Below are positions 54,701 through 59,500 of a DNA stretch of 64,000 nucleotides, piece after piece. The stretch is from Pieris napi. Taxonomy: Eukaryota > Arthropoda > Insecta > Lepidoptera > Pieridae. Position 1 is the stretch's first letter, and each line of letters starts with the position of its first letter. The notes beneath the pieces are model-generated. The model ran no database searches, had not been told where the DNA came from, and worked only from the letters and a program-made list of their open reading frames with translations. The stretch covers positions 8,164,501 through 8,228,500 of the forward strand of contig NC_062238.1 in NCBI RefSeq assembly GCF_905475465.1, in the 5' to 3' direction. The translations under genes were made by a program, and so were the position numbers.

Positions 54701-56544
54701 TTCGTCCCACTATTTACAATTGGTTTAACGAGTTTAAGCGTGGACGTAGCAATCTCATTGATGATTCGCGTGATGGACGTCTTTTAATAGCGACTACTGA
54801 AGATAACATCAGTGCTGTGCGACGCACGGTAGAGGAAGATAAAAGAGTGACCTATCTGCAGATACGGTCAAGCCTAGGCGTTGGTATGAGTCAAGTTCGA
54901 AAAATATTACACGAAAATTTAGGCGTCAGGAAGTTTAGTACCAGATTTATTCCCCATACTTTAACCGACGACCAGAAACACCTTCGCATGGACTGGTGCC
55001 GCCAAATGTTAGATAAGTTCAACGGCGGTGACTAAAATGCTATATTTGACATCGTCACAGGTGATGAAAGCTGGATATATTGCTACGAACCGAAACCAAT
55101 CAGCTCAGTGGGTGTCTCCTTTCGAGGATCGGCCAACTAATGTAACGAAAGGAAGAAGTCAAGAAAAAAAGATTATTGCCTCATTCTTTGGTCGTAAAGG
55201 TGATTTCGTGATAGTTATGCTAGAAGATGGAAGGACAGTTACTGCAGACTGGTATGTCAATCGCTGTTTGCCAGTTCTCTTAGAATAAATTCGACAGCAG
55301 CGCCCTCGAAGCAGGATCCTCCTTCACCACGACAATGCTTCAGCGCACTCCGCAAAACGGACTGTTGACTATGGCAAGTGTCGAGATAATCGGTCATCCG
55401 CCATACAGTCCTGACCTGGCATCCTGCAACTTTCATTTATTCCCAAGAACTAAAGATAAAATTCGAGGTATTCGCTTTACGATCCCTGAAGATGCGGTGA
55501 TAGCGTACGAAAATGCCATAGAAGATACCCGAAAAGAAGAATGGGCCTACTGCTTTTCTCAGTGATTCCATCGAATGCGACGATATGTAGAGAGGAACGG
55601 AAATTACTTCTACTAAAAATAAAAGTATTGGCAACTTTCTACATTAAGCCGTTTTTCATTTTATAAACATTTTCAGTGTTACCTAGGTATTATGATAGTT
55701 GACAAAACCATTTTAAAGTTTGTTCGTAGCGTAGTGTAGAGAAATACAAACAAATAGACGACACTATAACCAAAATAACTGATTTCAACAACTAAAATGA
55801 AATTAAGTTAAGAAATTCTCATTCTCAGAAACCTGATTAAGTATTCTAATAAAATCAACGAGTTTCGCAAATAAGTTATACTCTTAGTCCCGACCTTGTG
55901 GGCAATGGGACGATTCTGCTATTTATCATGTCCACGGTAATTTCAGCGTCCATTTATCATTCGTGATTTTTGTTGTCTTATTTCTTTAGTACTATACATT
56001 GTGTATGAACTTATATATTACCGCATCTCAAGCATAGTATTTCATGCAAATGTCCTGTAACTCGGGAGTCTATGAGATGACTAAGGTAATAAAATCGATC
56101 TTGTTGAGACGGTTGAGTATTACCCTGCCTATAGAGGAAATATAAAATATAGTCAAAGCTTTGAGATTTGCCATAATAATACGAAATTAAGGAGTGTAAC
56201 AAAAATTTATTTATTGGCGTGTCGCCGACCTGCCTTGCGATTCTGTAACTCACTTTTCGAACTCACACAGCGGTTTTCGCATCCGCGGTCGCTCTCAAAT
56301 TTGTCGTGAAGCAGTCATTTTATGATTTGGCATTCTGATAAACAATAAACTACAAGCTCCCACCTTATCCTATTTAACATAAGAAATAAGTTTATTGAAA
56401 TTTAACACAGTTTTTAGTTATATTAATTTCTTGAAATATTTATTTATTGCAGGTTCGAATCCCAGCTCATTCACAGCAGCCACAGTAGTTGCCAGTATGT
56501 TAGTGCATACGTTGTCTAAATACAGTGCCTTGAGTGATAAATAA
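15722..56544 (+). CDS. Two-Ig-domain cell-surface protein, Beat-like (whole gene, 6 exons)
   Basis: Joined CDS: 15722-15755, 48892-49064, 51240-51423, 52564-52703, 53491-53716, 56453-56544; 849 nt, 282 residues. All introns are GT-AG and the phases run 1,0,1,0,1. Seen: hydrophobic start (residues 1-16), Ig domain 1 with Cys38, Trp54 (SVKWYRD) and Cys109 (FTCEVS), an extra pair Cys86/Cys91, Ig domain 2 with Cys156, Trp169 (IIWYID) and Cys220 (LTCEAT), five N-glycosylation sequons (Asn18, 76, 122, 155, 235), and a short tail with a modestly hydrophobic stretch (258-274). Known family: insect Beat proteins are secreted or anchored two-Ig ligands of Sidestep-type receptors in axon guidance; VKWYR...FRY and CEVS match their first domain. 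Inferred: an extracellular adhesion or guidance role. It is shorter than most Beat proteins and divergent at the end of domain 1, so another two-Ig family is possible. Splicing is not proven by transcript data. Confidence 0.75.
15756..17550 (+). other. Start of intron 1, no recognisable feature
   Basis: AT-rich intron sequence. 17268-17300 (gccgggattcgaacgaacga) is a B-box-like scrap of a tRNA-derived repeat on the minus strand. Nothing else recognised. Confidence 0.4.
17551..17834. repeat. Interspersed repeat family I, copy 1
   Basis: Shares with 36541-36877 a start of the form tagcrgacc, a central block (gtaagctatcctatctttaa, then acacggtgtgcaaatttgat) and the end catagcggacaaacaac...atatattaaga. 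Boundaries are sharp and both copies follow the bases atac. A short end piece of a related element lies at 44362-44394 on the other strand. The class is not determined. Confidence 0.65.
18234..18548 (+). pseudogene. LINE family H: C-terminal pol remnant and 3' end
   Basis: The frame at 18234 reads ECSEELFGLIPAAEFHH, loses a segment, then HYVEPLL...EVFPNQFDLGRAYQFLKGRQGAC, the known closing region of a lepidopteran non-LTR pol. The 3' block ccggccgcggcagtgcgagtgtccatgggc...catcaggtgagccccttgcc follows. Related pieces lie at 33945-34115 (-), 42032-42240 (+), and 3' ends only at 29104-29215 (-) and 36186-36285 (+). Confidence 0.75.
18758..19060 (-). mobile_element. tRNA-derived SINE family E, near-complete
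   Basis: Minus-strand copy. The tail side begins cagtggcgctacaaactttt; the tRNA-like head at the right contains a decayed B box (ccggtgatctaacctacgac) and an A-box region (gaagccacttgggcaac). It shares blocks such as aagtaggtgatcagcc, gacacacgccgtcgac and cgagcgaatgttaaatgcg with the copies at 20101 and 53131. Confidence 0.88.
19130..19400. repeat. Probable old interspersed repeat
   Basis: The phrase gtaaccgactccttcggact...gacccactttaaacggacag...aactttgtacacttata resembles a repeat common in moth and butterfly genomes. There is no second copy in this window, so the call rests on recognition alone. Confidence 0.35.
20101..20395 (+). mobile_element. tRNA-derived SINE family E, best-preserved copy
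   Basis: Head with A box tggcatagtgg (20108-20118) and B box ggttcgatccccggc (20151-20165), spaced as in a tRNA promoter for RNA polymerase III. The body has cgaacggcgaaggaaaacatc and ggctgatcacctacttgcc, and ends ggttgtagcgccactgattt followed by an AT tail (ttatttatttta). It is a reference copy for the family. Confidence 0.92.
20396..21829. other. Intron 1, no recognisable feature
   Basis: AT-rich, with no open frame of interest and no repeat shared with the rest of the window. Confidence 0.4.
21830..22190 (-). pseudogene. Non-LTR pol C-terminal fragment and 3' end (minus strand)
   Basis: On the minus strand from 22190 to about 22025 the frame reads VCQNSIERSVLGLKLEDKV...FRNAVTSSKRLKWKWTGHMRED, the end of an insect LINE pol (the LKWKW.GH motif). 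Distal to it, gggcggccttatcgctaacaagcgatttcttccaggcaac (21901-21940) is a repeat I recognise from lepidopteran LINE 3' ends. It is truncated and decayed. Confidence 0.65.
22335..22563 (+). mobile_element. tRNA-derived SINE family D, 5'-truncated
   Basis: B box ggttcgattcccgattcgag (22363-22382) and body tcggcctttgggagggttgt...taaaccgtacatggagga...tgcacaaaccgtgccagggc, ending in an A-rich tail. The A box present in the copy at 45699 is missing here. Confidence 0.85.
22969..23173. mobile_element. Retroposon-like insertion 2 with 12-bp target-site duplication
   Basis: atttatcataat occurs at 22969-22980 and 23162-23173, bracketing a 181-bp insert. Its first part is a large hairpin: 22979-23013 is the inverse of 23095-23129 with one mismatch in 35. 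The last 33 bases (tgtgtgaaagttatgtcaat to gacaatact) match the end of the insert at 11221-11367 in 31 of 33 positions. The TSD encloses hairpin and tag together, so it is not a plain MITE. Confidence 0.8.
23174..26301. other. Intron 1, no recognisable feature
   Basis: Just over 3 kb of AT-rich sequence with no open frame, repeat or tRNA-like block that I can support. Confidence 0.4.
26302..26703 (+). mobile_element. Family B element, diverged copy B4, interrupted
   Basis: Starts aaaaaaaaacgtgcgtgtac, has the conserved block ttgtgacggtgcgcgcccgt...tcatttttacctaacgcgcc, is cut at about 26527 by a LINE tail, and resumes with aaagaagtatacttcaaaa at 26690-26703. The central part of the other B copies is deleted. 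Confidence 0.7.
26528..26689 (-). mobile_element. LINE family J 3' tail inserted in element B4
   Basis: Inverse of 4836-5003: hexamer end ctcaaactcaaactcaaaat, then ttattcaagtggataaccaa, then gggcgtagagcgggtaagaa and actggcaagaaactttc. It is severely 5'-truncated and only ~160 bp long. Because B sequence continues on both sides, the LINE arrived after B4. Confidence 0.85.
26704..27667. other. Intron 1, no recognisable feature
   Basis: AT-rich with no supported feature. Confidence 0.4.
27668..29101 (-). mobile_element. Family C element, long copy C2 with internal coding remnant
   Basis: Inverted relative to C1 and C3. The right end at 29101 is the complement of tgtgtgcgtgtac...gtaagaag, and the left end at 27668 is gaagtgaaacttctttatcg. 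Three sub-terminal repeats of the gaagtgaaacttc type start at 27668, 27758 and 27825, each followed by a ttacgcgccat block. Sequences 27825-28045 and 28930-29101 match C1 closely, but about 880 bases between them (28046-28925) are absent from C1 and C3 and include the CXC-type coding remnant. It is the longest and so the most parent-like copy in the window. Confidence 0.8.
28474..29012 (+). pseudogene. Cysteine-rich CXC-like protein, C-terminal remnant, one frameshift
   Basis: Two overlapping frames: 28474-28710 reads KITCLDKFRYACFVKNTRN...LACLPSSAAAHQHLFRVYYQ...LGNQLDPKVWGWKLV, and after a shift near 28710 the other frame continues LEPVQTLLPPAPEKLLNTIF and a nine-cysteine block (28770-28865) spaced CxCx3Cx3CxCx6Cx3CxxCx4C, then an acidic tail (SFDVDEEDS). 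The spacing resembles CXC/tesmin-type zinc-binding domains. I recall similar C-termini in uncharacterised insect proteins present in many copies, but cannot name a family. The stop at 29010 lies inside the terminal part of the C element, and AATAAA occurs at 28950. A role in the element's movement is inference from position only. Confidence 0.65.
29104..29215 (-). mobile_element. LINE family H 3' end fragment
   Basis: gggggcaaacggccaggagg...ctcacctgatgttaagtgac...cgcccatggacactctgaat...cattgccggcctttt is the inverted 3' block also seen at 18433-18548 and 36186-36285. It abuts element C2 directly. Confidence 0.75.
29216..31622. other. Intron 1, unassigned; (AG)n/(CA)n microsatellite
   Basis: AT-rich. 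A compound microsatellite at about 30571-30610 runs from agagagagag into cacacacaca units. No other feature supported. Confidence 0.5.
31623..32575 (+). mobile_element. SINE family E copy split by a long inverted repeat
   Basis: Head with A-box region aggcctagtggcttgag (31632) and B box gtaggtcaattcccggcc; the body contains a family-H-like block (gctcatctgatgttaagtga) and then the E blocks cggcatgtcttagacccgta and ctgtcaggcac. At 31878 it is cut, and it resumes at 32501 with gtgctgatcacctacttgcc to about 32575. Confidence 0.75.
31878..32500. mobile_element. Fold-back element with ~200-bp arms
   Basis: 31878-32077 (from agtctagtcgacaagttgaa) is the inverse of 32300-32500 (to cttgtcgactagact) with few mismatches, around a ~220-bp centre containing gcgcgtgacatttttagg. 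It is inserted inside the SINE above. There is no coding capacity. It is probably a fold-back or long-TIR non-autonomous DNA element. Confidence 0.88.
32576..33635. other. Intron 1, no recognisable feature
   Basis: AT-rich with no supported feature. Confidence 0.4.
33636..33944 (+). pseudogene. Decayed non-LTR pol C-terminus
   Basis: Across several frames on the plus strand are recognisable pieces: caaaatggaaatgggctggt gives the KWKWAGH-type motif, then RRADK, and later tgggcccatgaaatcattgt...ctggatgag gives WAHEI...KTWMR. Multiple frameshifts are present. It runs straight into a family H piece of opposite orientation. Confidence 0.5.
33945..34115 (-). pseudogene. LINE family H pol remnant
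   Basis: On the minus strand the blocks gaggcagaatatgaaattcc, tttgtggaaccagctgctca and gaagtatttccgaaccaatt match those at 42090-42235 and 18358-18405. Frames are broken. Confidence 0.65.
34210..34840 (+). pseudogene. Non-LTR reverse transcriptase C-terminal part
   Basis: 34210-34593 is open: SQISNDGSSVLEIKRRN, KDVMIRLGYIWKKRGIGIKT, IKLIWALVFPIFL, DAFDMCCWRRML, THLSTICLQRISYF. After the stop at 34591 the sequence still resembles the family (NKEGKSSRGRSPTRSIKDV, then RETLDRNR, and further LADYDRHELP at about 34760). This is the 3' part of an insect endonuclease/RT LINE different from families H and J. The clade is not assigned. Confidence 0.78.
35177..35736 (+). mobile_element. Family C element, copy C1
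   Basis: Starts tgtgtgcgtgtactaggtgt, has gaagtgaaacttctttatga at 35209, and ends ccgataaagaagattcactt. The right part holds three sub-terminal repeats, each with a cgcgtaac block. It is about 560 bp and lacks the ~880-bp internal part of C2. At the deletion point it has about 50 bases (35345-35394) of its own. Confidence 0.82.
35737..36185. other. Intron 1, no recognisable feature
   Basis: AT-rich with no supported feature. Confidence 0.4.
36186..36285 (+). mobile_element. LINE family H 3' end fragment
   Basis: aaaggccggcaacgcacgtg...gagccctctggaattgagaa...tgtccatagacggcgttatc...ggtttgccccctgttctg followed by an A-rich tail. Same block as 18433-18548. Confidence 0.75.
36541..36877. repeat. 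Interspersed repeat family I, copy 2
   Basis: tagcagaccggccaagcgtt at the start, with the same central and terminal blocks as 17551-17834 (taagctatcctatcttttaa; cacacggtgtgcaaatttga; gtccatagcggacaaacaac). Confidence 0.65.
36955..37135 (+). mobile_element. SINE family E, old deleted copy
   Basis: The head cggtttccgcctagtagctttagcg and the end aagccaagacccatatagagttgtagccacactgg correspond to the two ends of the E consensus; the middle is mostly lost. Confidence 0.6.
37136..38487. other. Intron 1, no recognisable feature
   Basis: AT-rich. Two adjacent short open frames at 37567-37752 and 37762-37950 have no domain-like content or neighbours that would support a gene. Confidence 0.4.
38488..39100 (-). 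pseudogene. LINE family A: pol C-terminus and 3' UTR (minus strand)
   Basis: Read on the minus strand, about 39080-38936 gives SDILHCWNNIPPPLKCLQLK...NFSRTYKTLL, the 'WNxLP..LK...FK..LK' ending typical of jockey/CR1-type pol, then a stop. The 3' UTR follows, and the element ends at catagacatagacatagaca (38494-38513), an array that would be its 3' hexamer tail. This copy defines family A (other copies at 1385 and 49400). Confidence 0.65.
39101..39597. other. Intron 1, AT-rich; (AT)n microsatellite
   Basis: A short atatatatatat run at about 39210-39226. Nothing else supported. Confidence 0.4.
39598..39960. other. GC-richer block of unknown nature
   Basis: Composition differs from the intron around it (cgcgtgagaggctccggggt near 39711-39730, gccgggacctcaacggca near 39741). 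Short plus-strand frames overlap here but none spans the block. It could be an old retroposon piece. I do not recognise it. Confidence 0.35.
39961..41343. other. Intron 1, no recognisable feature
   Basis: AT-rich, with a slightly GC-richer patch at 40550-40710. No supported feature. Confidence 0.35.
41344..41510 (-). mobile_element. LINE J-type 3' UTR fragment
   Basis: The end atcaaatcaaaatcatttat, then catttactgccagttatcaa and gggcgtagaatggaagagaa...caccgccactctttttatt match the tails of family J with clear divergence; a sister subfamily is likely. Confidence 0.65.
42032..42240 (+). pseudogene. LINE family H pol remnant
   Basis: The frame near 42050 reads EALFGLILAVEFHHRTSRQN, then FHPYHLHIRRSTTESF, interrupted by a stop, then frame-shifted GTSCP and FPNQFDLGR. 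It is the longest stretch of the H pol C-terminus in the window but broken at several points. Confidence 0.72.
42425..42575 (+). mobile_element. LINE J-type 3' UTR fragment
   Basis: ggcgattaaaaagagtggtg...gagagtttattgcaagttct...ctacgcccttcatttgagaa...ctggcactaaatgtaaag parallels 4836-4920 of the LINE at 3785. Confidence 0.68.
42724..42777. repeat. GT-rich microsatellite
   Basis: Irregular tgtgtgtg units (gattgtgtgtgtgcgtaa; gtgtgtttgtgtgcgggtgt). Confidence 0.8.
43092..43312. mobile_element. GC-rich MITE with TIRs
   Basis: acgtgacaacgtc at 43095-43107 is inverted at the right end (gacgttgtcacgt, about 43295-43307). The interior is GC-rich for this region (agccggctgcacgcacgaaa; gcgagagcgcgaagcgacag). 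A chance open frame covers it, but there is no gene-like content. Confidence 0.65.
43313..44448. other. Intron 1, mostly unassigned
   Basis: 44362-44394 (ttagccgggtcagctagtat) resembles the terminal piece of a family-I-like repeat on the minus strand. 43620-43790 is GC-richer but not recognised. Confidence 0.35.
44449..44874 (+). mobile_element. Family C element, copy C3
   Basis: Starts atgtgcgtgtactagttagt with gaagtgaaacttctttatga, and ends cccgataaagaagtttcact. It matches both ends of C1 but is shorter (about 426 bp), with only one terminal GAAGT-type repeat on the right and several cgcgtaaccgaaa-type units. Confidence 0.82.
44875..45698. other. Intron 1, no recognisable feature
   Basis: AT-rich with no supported feature. 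Confidence 0.4.
45699..45974 (+). mobile_element. tRNA-derived SINE family D, full head, with internal hairpin
   Basis: A box tagccagcctagcggtc (about 45707-45723) and B box ggttcgattcccggttcgag (45755-45774) make an intact-looking Pol III promoter. The body matches 22335-22563 but carries an extra segment that forms a perfect 15-bp hairpin (45814-45828 / 45834-45848). It ends in an A-rich tail at about 45974. Confidence 0.88.
45975..47581. other. Intron 1, no recognisable feature
   Basis: AT-rich. 46065-46110 has a scrap of SINE E (gtaggtgataaaccatctgt). Nothing else supported. Confidence 0.4.
47582..47929 (+). mobile_element. Family B element, copy B2
   Basis: gggtgcgtgtacttatgtac to aaagaagtataacttcaaaa, closely matching B1 except for a small deletion near 47805 (B1 has ttgtttttaagttatgtcca there). 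Confidence 0.78.
47930..48891 (+). other. End of intron 1
   Basis: AT-rich, no repeat recognised; ends in the exon 2 acceptor. Confidence 0.45.
48892..49064 (+). CDS. Exon 2: first half of Ig domain 1
   Basis: Acceptor tttctctttacag ends at 48891 and the donor is cag|gttggt at 49065. The 173 nt encode residues 12-69: mature N-terminus with sequon NIT, strand-B Cys in YLAC, strand-C Trp in SVKWYRD, then EIFRYMPGQQ. The WYR...FRYMP pattern is the strongest Beat-family signature in the gene. It starts in phase 1 and ends in phase 0. Confidence 0.85.
49400..49760 (-). mobile_element. LINE family A 3' region, copy 3 (intron 2)
   Basis: Shares acaaacaaaaacacacacat, cattcggttcg, ctggctcagcattatactga and ctgccagagaccacagcagc with copy 2 at 38.5 kb in the same order. 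It lies in intron 2 of the Ig gene, antisense to it. Confidence 0.72.
50842..51004. mobile_element. MITE with 42-bp perfect TIRs (intron 2)
   Basis: aggccgatttacattatctt...gagtgctttag (50842-50883) is repeated exactly inverted at 50963-51004. TAA flanks both ends (50839-50841 and 51005-51007), fitting the 3-bp TWA duplications of PIF/Harbinger elements. Length 163 bp, non-coding. Confidence 0.9.
51240..51423 (+). CDS. Exon 3: second half of Ig domain 1
   Basis: Acceptor attcttcag ends at 51239; donor g|gtacgt at 51424. The 184 nt encode residues 70-130. The strand-F cysteine is in ISFTCEVSTEGPRF. A second close cysteine pair (CDENKC) lies before it, where Beat proteins usually have a D-E strand region, and could form an extra loop disulfide. 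Sequons NTT and NQT. It starts in phase 0 and ends in phase 1. Confidence 0.82.
51460..51560 (+). mobile_element. LINE 3' end scrap (intron 3)
   Basis: aaaagccggcaacgcaccca followed by ggtgtccaggggatgcg resembles the 'ccggcaacgcac' 3' blocks of family H-like LINEs, in a different subfamily. It is short and diverged. Confidence 0.4.
52003..52484. mobile_element. TIR element with ~45-bp arms and TA duplication (intron 3)
   Basis: agatcccgatata at 52003, continuing through caacgaccttcaccgagatg to about 52053, is inverted at 52440-52484; the left arm has four extra bases. TA stands at both outer edges, as in Tc1/mariner-type insertions. The centre is very AT-rich and non-coding. The element ends about 80 bases before exon 4. 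Confidence 0.88.
52564..52703 (+). CDS. Exon 4: first half of Ig domain 2
   Basis: Acceptor atcttttag ends at 52563; donor aag|gtaaga at 52704. The 140 nt encode residues 131-177: TLKEDPVISGLPGSVQVGED, then VLLNCSTGP with the B-strand Cys, and IIWYIDGRPEK with the C-strand Trp. This is a clear I-set/C2-like half-domain. It starts in phase 1 and ends in phase 0, the same pattern as exon 2. Confidence 0.85.
53131..53400 (-). mobile_element. SINE family E copy (intron 4)
   Basis: cagtggcgctacaacctctt at the left end, the body blocks aagtaggtgatcagcctcca and gacacacgccgtcgacagtt, and the head with decayed B box (agccggtgatcgaacctcag) at the right. It fills about a third of the 787-bp intron 4, antisense to the gene. 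Confidence 0.88.
53491..53716 (+). CDS. Exon 5: second half of Ig domain 2
   Basis: Acceptor ttccctaag ends at 53490 (polypyrimidine tract rather weak); donor g|gtatga at 53717. The 226 nt encode residues 178-252: GLRSSWRPLRFRV, then AAISLTCEAT with the F-strand Cys, sequon NLT, and LTLAVARS closing the domain. GC content and codon use differ sharply from the flanking introns. Confidence 0.82.
53741..53979 (-). mobile_element. SINE family D copy with 9-bp TSD (intron 5)
   Basis: ttcctaatg at 53741-53749 and 53971-53979 brackets a minus-strand D element: poly(T), ggctctggcacgatttgtgc, ccatgtcctccatgtacggt, and the inverted B box ctcgaaccgggaatcgaacc. It begins only 24 bases after exon 5, very close to the donor site. 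Confidence 0.9.
54416..55687 (+). mobile_element. Full-length mariner transposon (intron 5)
   Basis: TIRs share ggtaacactgaaaatgttta at both ends (from 54420 and, inverted, to about 55683); the outermost bases differ (cgtg versus ccta). TA at 54414-54415 and 55688-55689 is the expected target duplication. The length is 1272 bp, normal for mariner. It is inserted in intron 5 of the Ig gene in the same orientation. Confidence 0.93.
54589..55606 (+). pseudogene. Mariner transposase, inactivated
   Basis: ATG at 54589 starts MNLRENFRSMIYYDFRCGLT; the N-terminal part has the two helix-turn-helix regions (YNWFNEFKRGR; VTYLQIRSSLGVG.SQVRKIL) and runs to TAA at 55033. In the same frame after that stop is VTGDESWIY with the first catalytic Asp. 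Later frames give GRSQEKKIIASFFGRKGDF, LLHHDNASAHSAKRT (second Asp) and HPPYSPDLASCNFHLFP. In mariners the third catalytic Asp stands where this copy has Asn in ASCNFHLF. One stop, several frameshifts and the loss of the third Asp make it non-functional. Confidence 0.92.
56232..56370 (-). mobile_element. Family F MITE, truncated copy (intron 5)
   Basis: Inverted copy: gccttgcgattctgtaactc...ctcacacagcggttttcgca...gaagcagtcattttatgatt...aataaactacaagctcccac. It matches 5786-5964; the distal TIR is absent. It lies 80 bases before the exon 6 acceptor. Confidence 0.78.
56453..56544 (+). CDS. Exon 6: C-terminal tail and stop
   Basis: Acceptor tttattgcag ends at 56452. In the phase left by exon 5 it reads GSNPSSFTAATVV..., a small Ser/Thr/Ala-rich segment with a weak hydrophobic run (TAATVVASMLVHTL), ending SALSDK and TAA at 56542. 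A GPI signal would normally end in the hydrophobic run, so anchoring is uncertain and the protein may be secreted. The exon is short and the fit is by phase and stop only. Confidence 0.6.
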
Positions 56545-59500
56545 TCGACGTGGTCGATATATGGAGTGACGGTATTGTATAAAGTATGTTAAGGTACCAT
56601 AGTACAATAATATTCACCCAAAGCCGATTGCTCGAATACATTTTATTATTATACTATGGTTAGATAAAGTATTCCATCCGATTGTGCATATCAATAATGA
56701 AATATACGAATCGTTTTTTATAAATTATTTAGTTAGCAATATGAGGGAATTAACTCGAATATATAGTCAAAATTAAGTTAATAGTCATTGAGTATTCTTT
56801 TTTAATAATTTTAATTGTACATACATTATGTTCATTTTTCCAACATTATTGATATGCACACAATTAAGTTGATTTTTATCTGTTAATCGGTATATCTGAA
56901 TCAAAAAATATTGGCAGAGACTGTATCAAATGTTGTAAAGAAATATAATTTGGTGAAGAACGAGTCTTCATTTGTATTGTTGATAGGTGAATGTGCAGCG
57001 GTAAACAAAATGGCTGTGAATGACTTAAATTGGTTCTAGTAAACGCTAAATCTGGTAATGTGATTTTTTTATTTTTGACTTAGTACGCAGTAATTTTTCA
57101 AAAGACTTAAGGGCAAAATAATCTAATCTTTCGTCATGTGATTATTTTATATTTATAAATAATAAGGTTACAGTTCAAATTGAATTTTTATGACATACCT
57201 CTTCAGTCTGTGGACTGGTGTTAATAAATAATGATAGTGACCTTGCCACCTTCACGCAAAGTCGACAATCTTCTATTACATATTGAATTACCAAAAAAAT
57301 CTTTAAATGACAATCATGCCCTTGTATATAGTCACGTAACACGTGGTATGTTTAATTAATTAATGATACAATTATTATTATGTACAAGTGTATTTTTTAT
57401 ATTTGCATTTATTTTTAGTTAATTCTTGCCTTTGAGATGCAGATCTTAGTTAAACCATCTCTTAGGTTTTTGTTTATACTTACGGATGGAATATATAATA
57501 TATTTAAATTATAATTATAGGAAGCACTGAATTTCAATGTTTTATAACACTTATTTAATATACATATGTTATGAAAATATAAATGTCAAAATTAAAATTT
57601 AATGTAATATAGTAATAATATAATATAAAATATATAAATACTATAACGTTTTGCAACGAATTTTGTTTGTGTAATTTTCAGTCTTGAAATATTTTAATGG
57701 CCTAGGATTTCCTTAATCTATATCTATAGATAAGAGTAGATTAAATCTATTATTATTTTATTATGAATCTAAAAATCACTTAGTTTATGTAAGACTAGTT
57801 ACATCATATAGCCAAATTTGGAGGCAGGTTTAACCGACTTGTAAATTTTTGATCAATCAGTTCTGAATTATTATATTTTTAATATAAGTATGTTTATTAT
57901 AAAAGGTATTTGACTCAAGTACATTACTTGGCGTGCCTATGACATACCGACACGCATTCGATTCTCTGAAAATCAGTGTTTTTATAGACAGAGGTTCAAA
58001 GAGGAGAAAACATCAAAAAAGTAGTAGGAATGTCTCTGAGCCAGACTTATGGTATCTTTAGTTCCAGTAAAATAAAATAATTATCTTATCTTAGTATTAC
58101 TTTTACTTCTTAATAGGTTTTCTCTGAAATAAAAATGGTAATAAATATAAAATTTAAGTCTCTAAAGAATAACCTTAATAGCGCTTTAATACAAATTGGT
58201 GAGTTCCTCTGTTTGCGTTGCCGGGCTCATTTCTAAATGGATTTGGGAATAGCTTGCGAACATTTAATTTTTCCTGAAACTTTGCACCAGGAAATGTTTC
58301 TCGCATTACACGGAAAATTTTTAATTTCACGTGCGAAAACAAAAAATCACACGCTAGACGGAAATTTTAGAAGCGCGAATCCCCCAGAGTAAAGCCGCGA
58401 AAGATATTTTTTATGCATGGAGTTTAATGTATAAATTAACGAAAACTTTAGTGCGAGTTAAAAGTATATAATTAGCTGGTCCATAGTATCTTGAGAAAAC
58501 TATTTAAAAACACTATAATATAAAGTCAGTAAGGAACCGAGGCAGGTTTTGGAGGTCTAAATCTTAAACATATACCCACTGAATCTTCCAATAAAATGAT
58601 ACATTGGAATTGCATTAAGCTATCGTAATACACTACACATTACAGTGGAGCTGCAAAACCTTTTAAAATACGAAAAAGAGAACGTCTAAGAAGATTACCT
58701 GTATAAGCATCATTAATTCACTTCGAACTCTTTGAGCCAATCGCCTTTCCCAACTTAATCCGTTGGTGTGTTACGCTCAGTACGAAATGGCATATTAGTC
58801 TAATACCATTACTTTCAATTTGCCGTAAACGATAAACAAGGAGCATAAAACCTTTTCTTTTAATAAAGAGCTTTGTTCCAAGAAAATTAAGAGCTTTGTG
58901 GATGAAGCTTTAATGTACTCTGTTTATATGAAGGGTTATGTTTATCGGGTATGTACTATGATGATTGTCACTTACACACTAACTATAATATTATATATTT
59001 TCTTCTGTCAGACACATCTATAACTCGAGCTTTTTAGTTCGTAATTGGGAGTTCAATTGTTTTTTGATAAAGCTTACAAGTATTATTGTTAGCCTTACAG
59101 CCGTAAGAACTAGAGCAATTCATTTCTTTATATTGTAGTAGAATGGAGCTTTAGTTTCACATAGAACAGAGACACAATAGAAATTTCGAGTCGACTGATT
59201 TTCACTCAAAATTTTGTTGAGAAAACGTCATATTTTCTTACCAATTCCTTGAAAGGAACGTCAACTTTATAGAACCTTGTACAACTTTATTTTTTATTGG
59301 CACTTTGTAAAGATGTAAGACAGGACATACATAAACTAAGTGAAATGTGCCAAATTATTATATTTCGTTTAGACTTAATATAGGTAGTTTAATAAATTGA
59401 TAAATGTTGTATAAATACTATATTTTTCATTCGTATAGAGCTGAGTGGTTTTTAGTGGTTAGTTTTATTATTAATTATTTTGAAAAAATTCAATCCAAGT

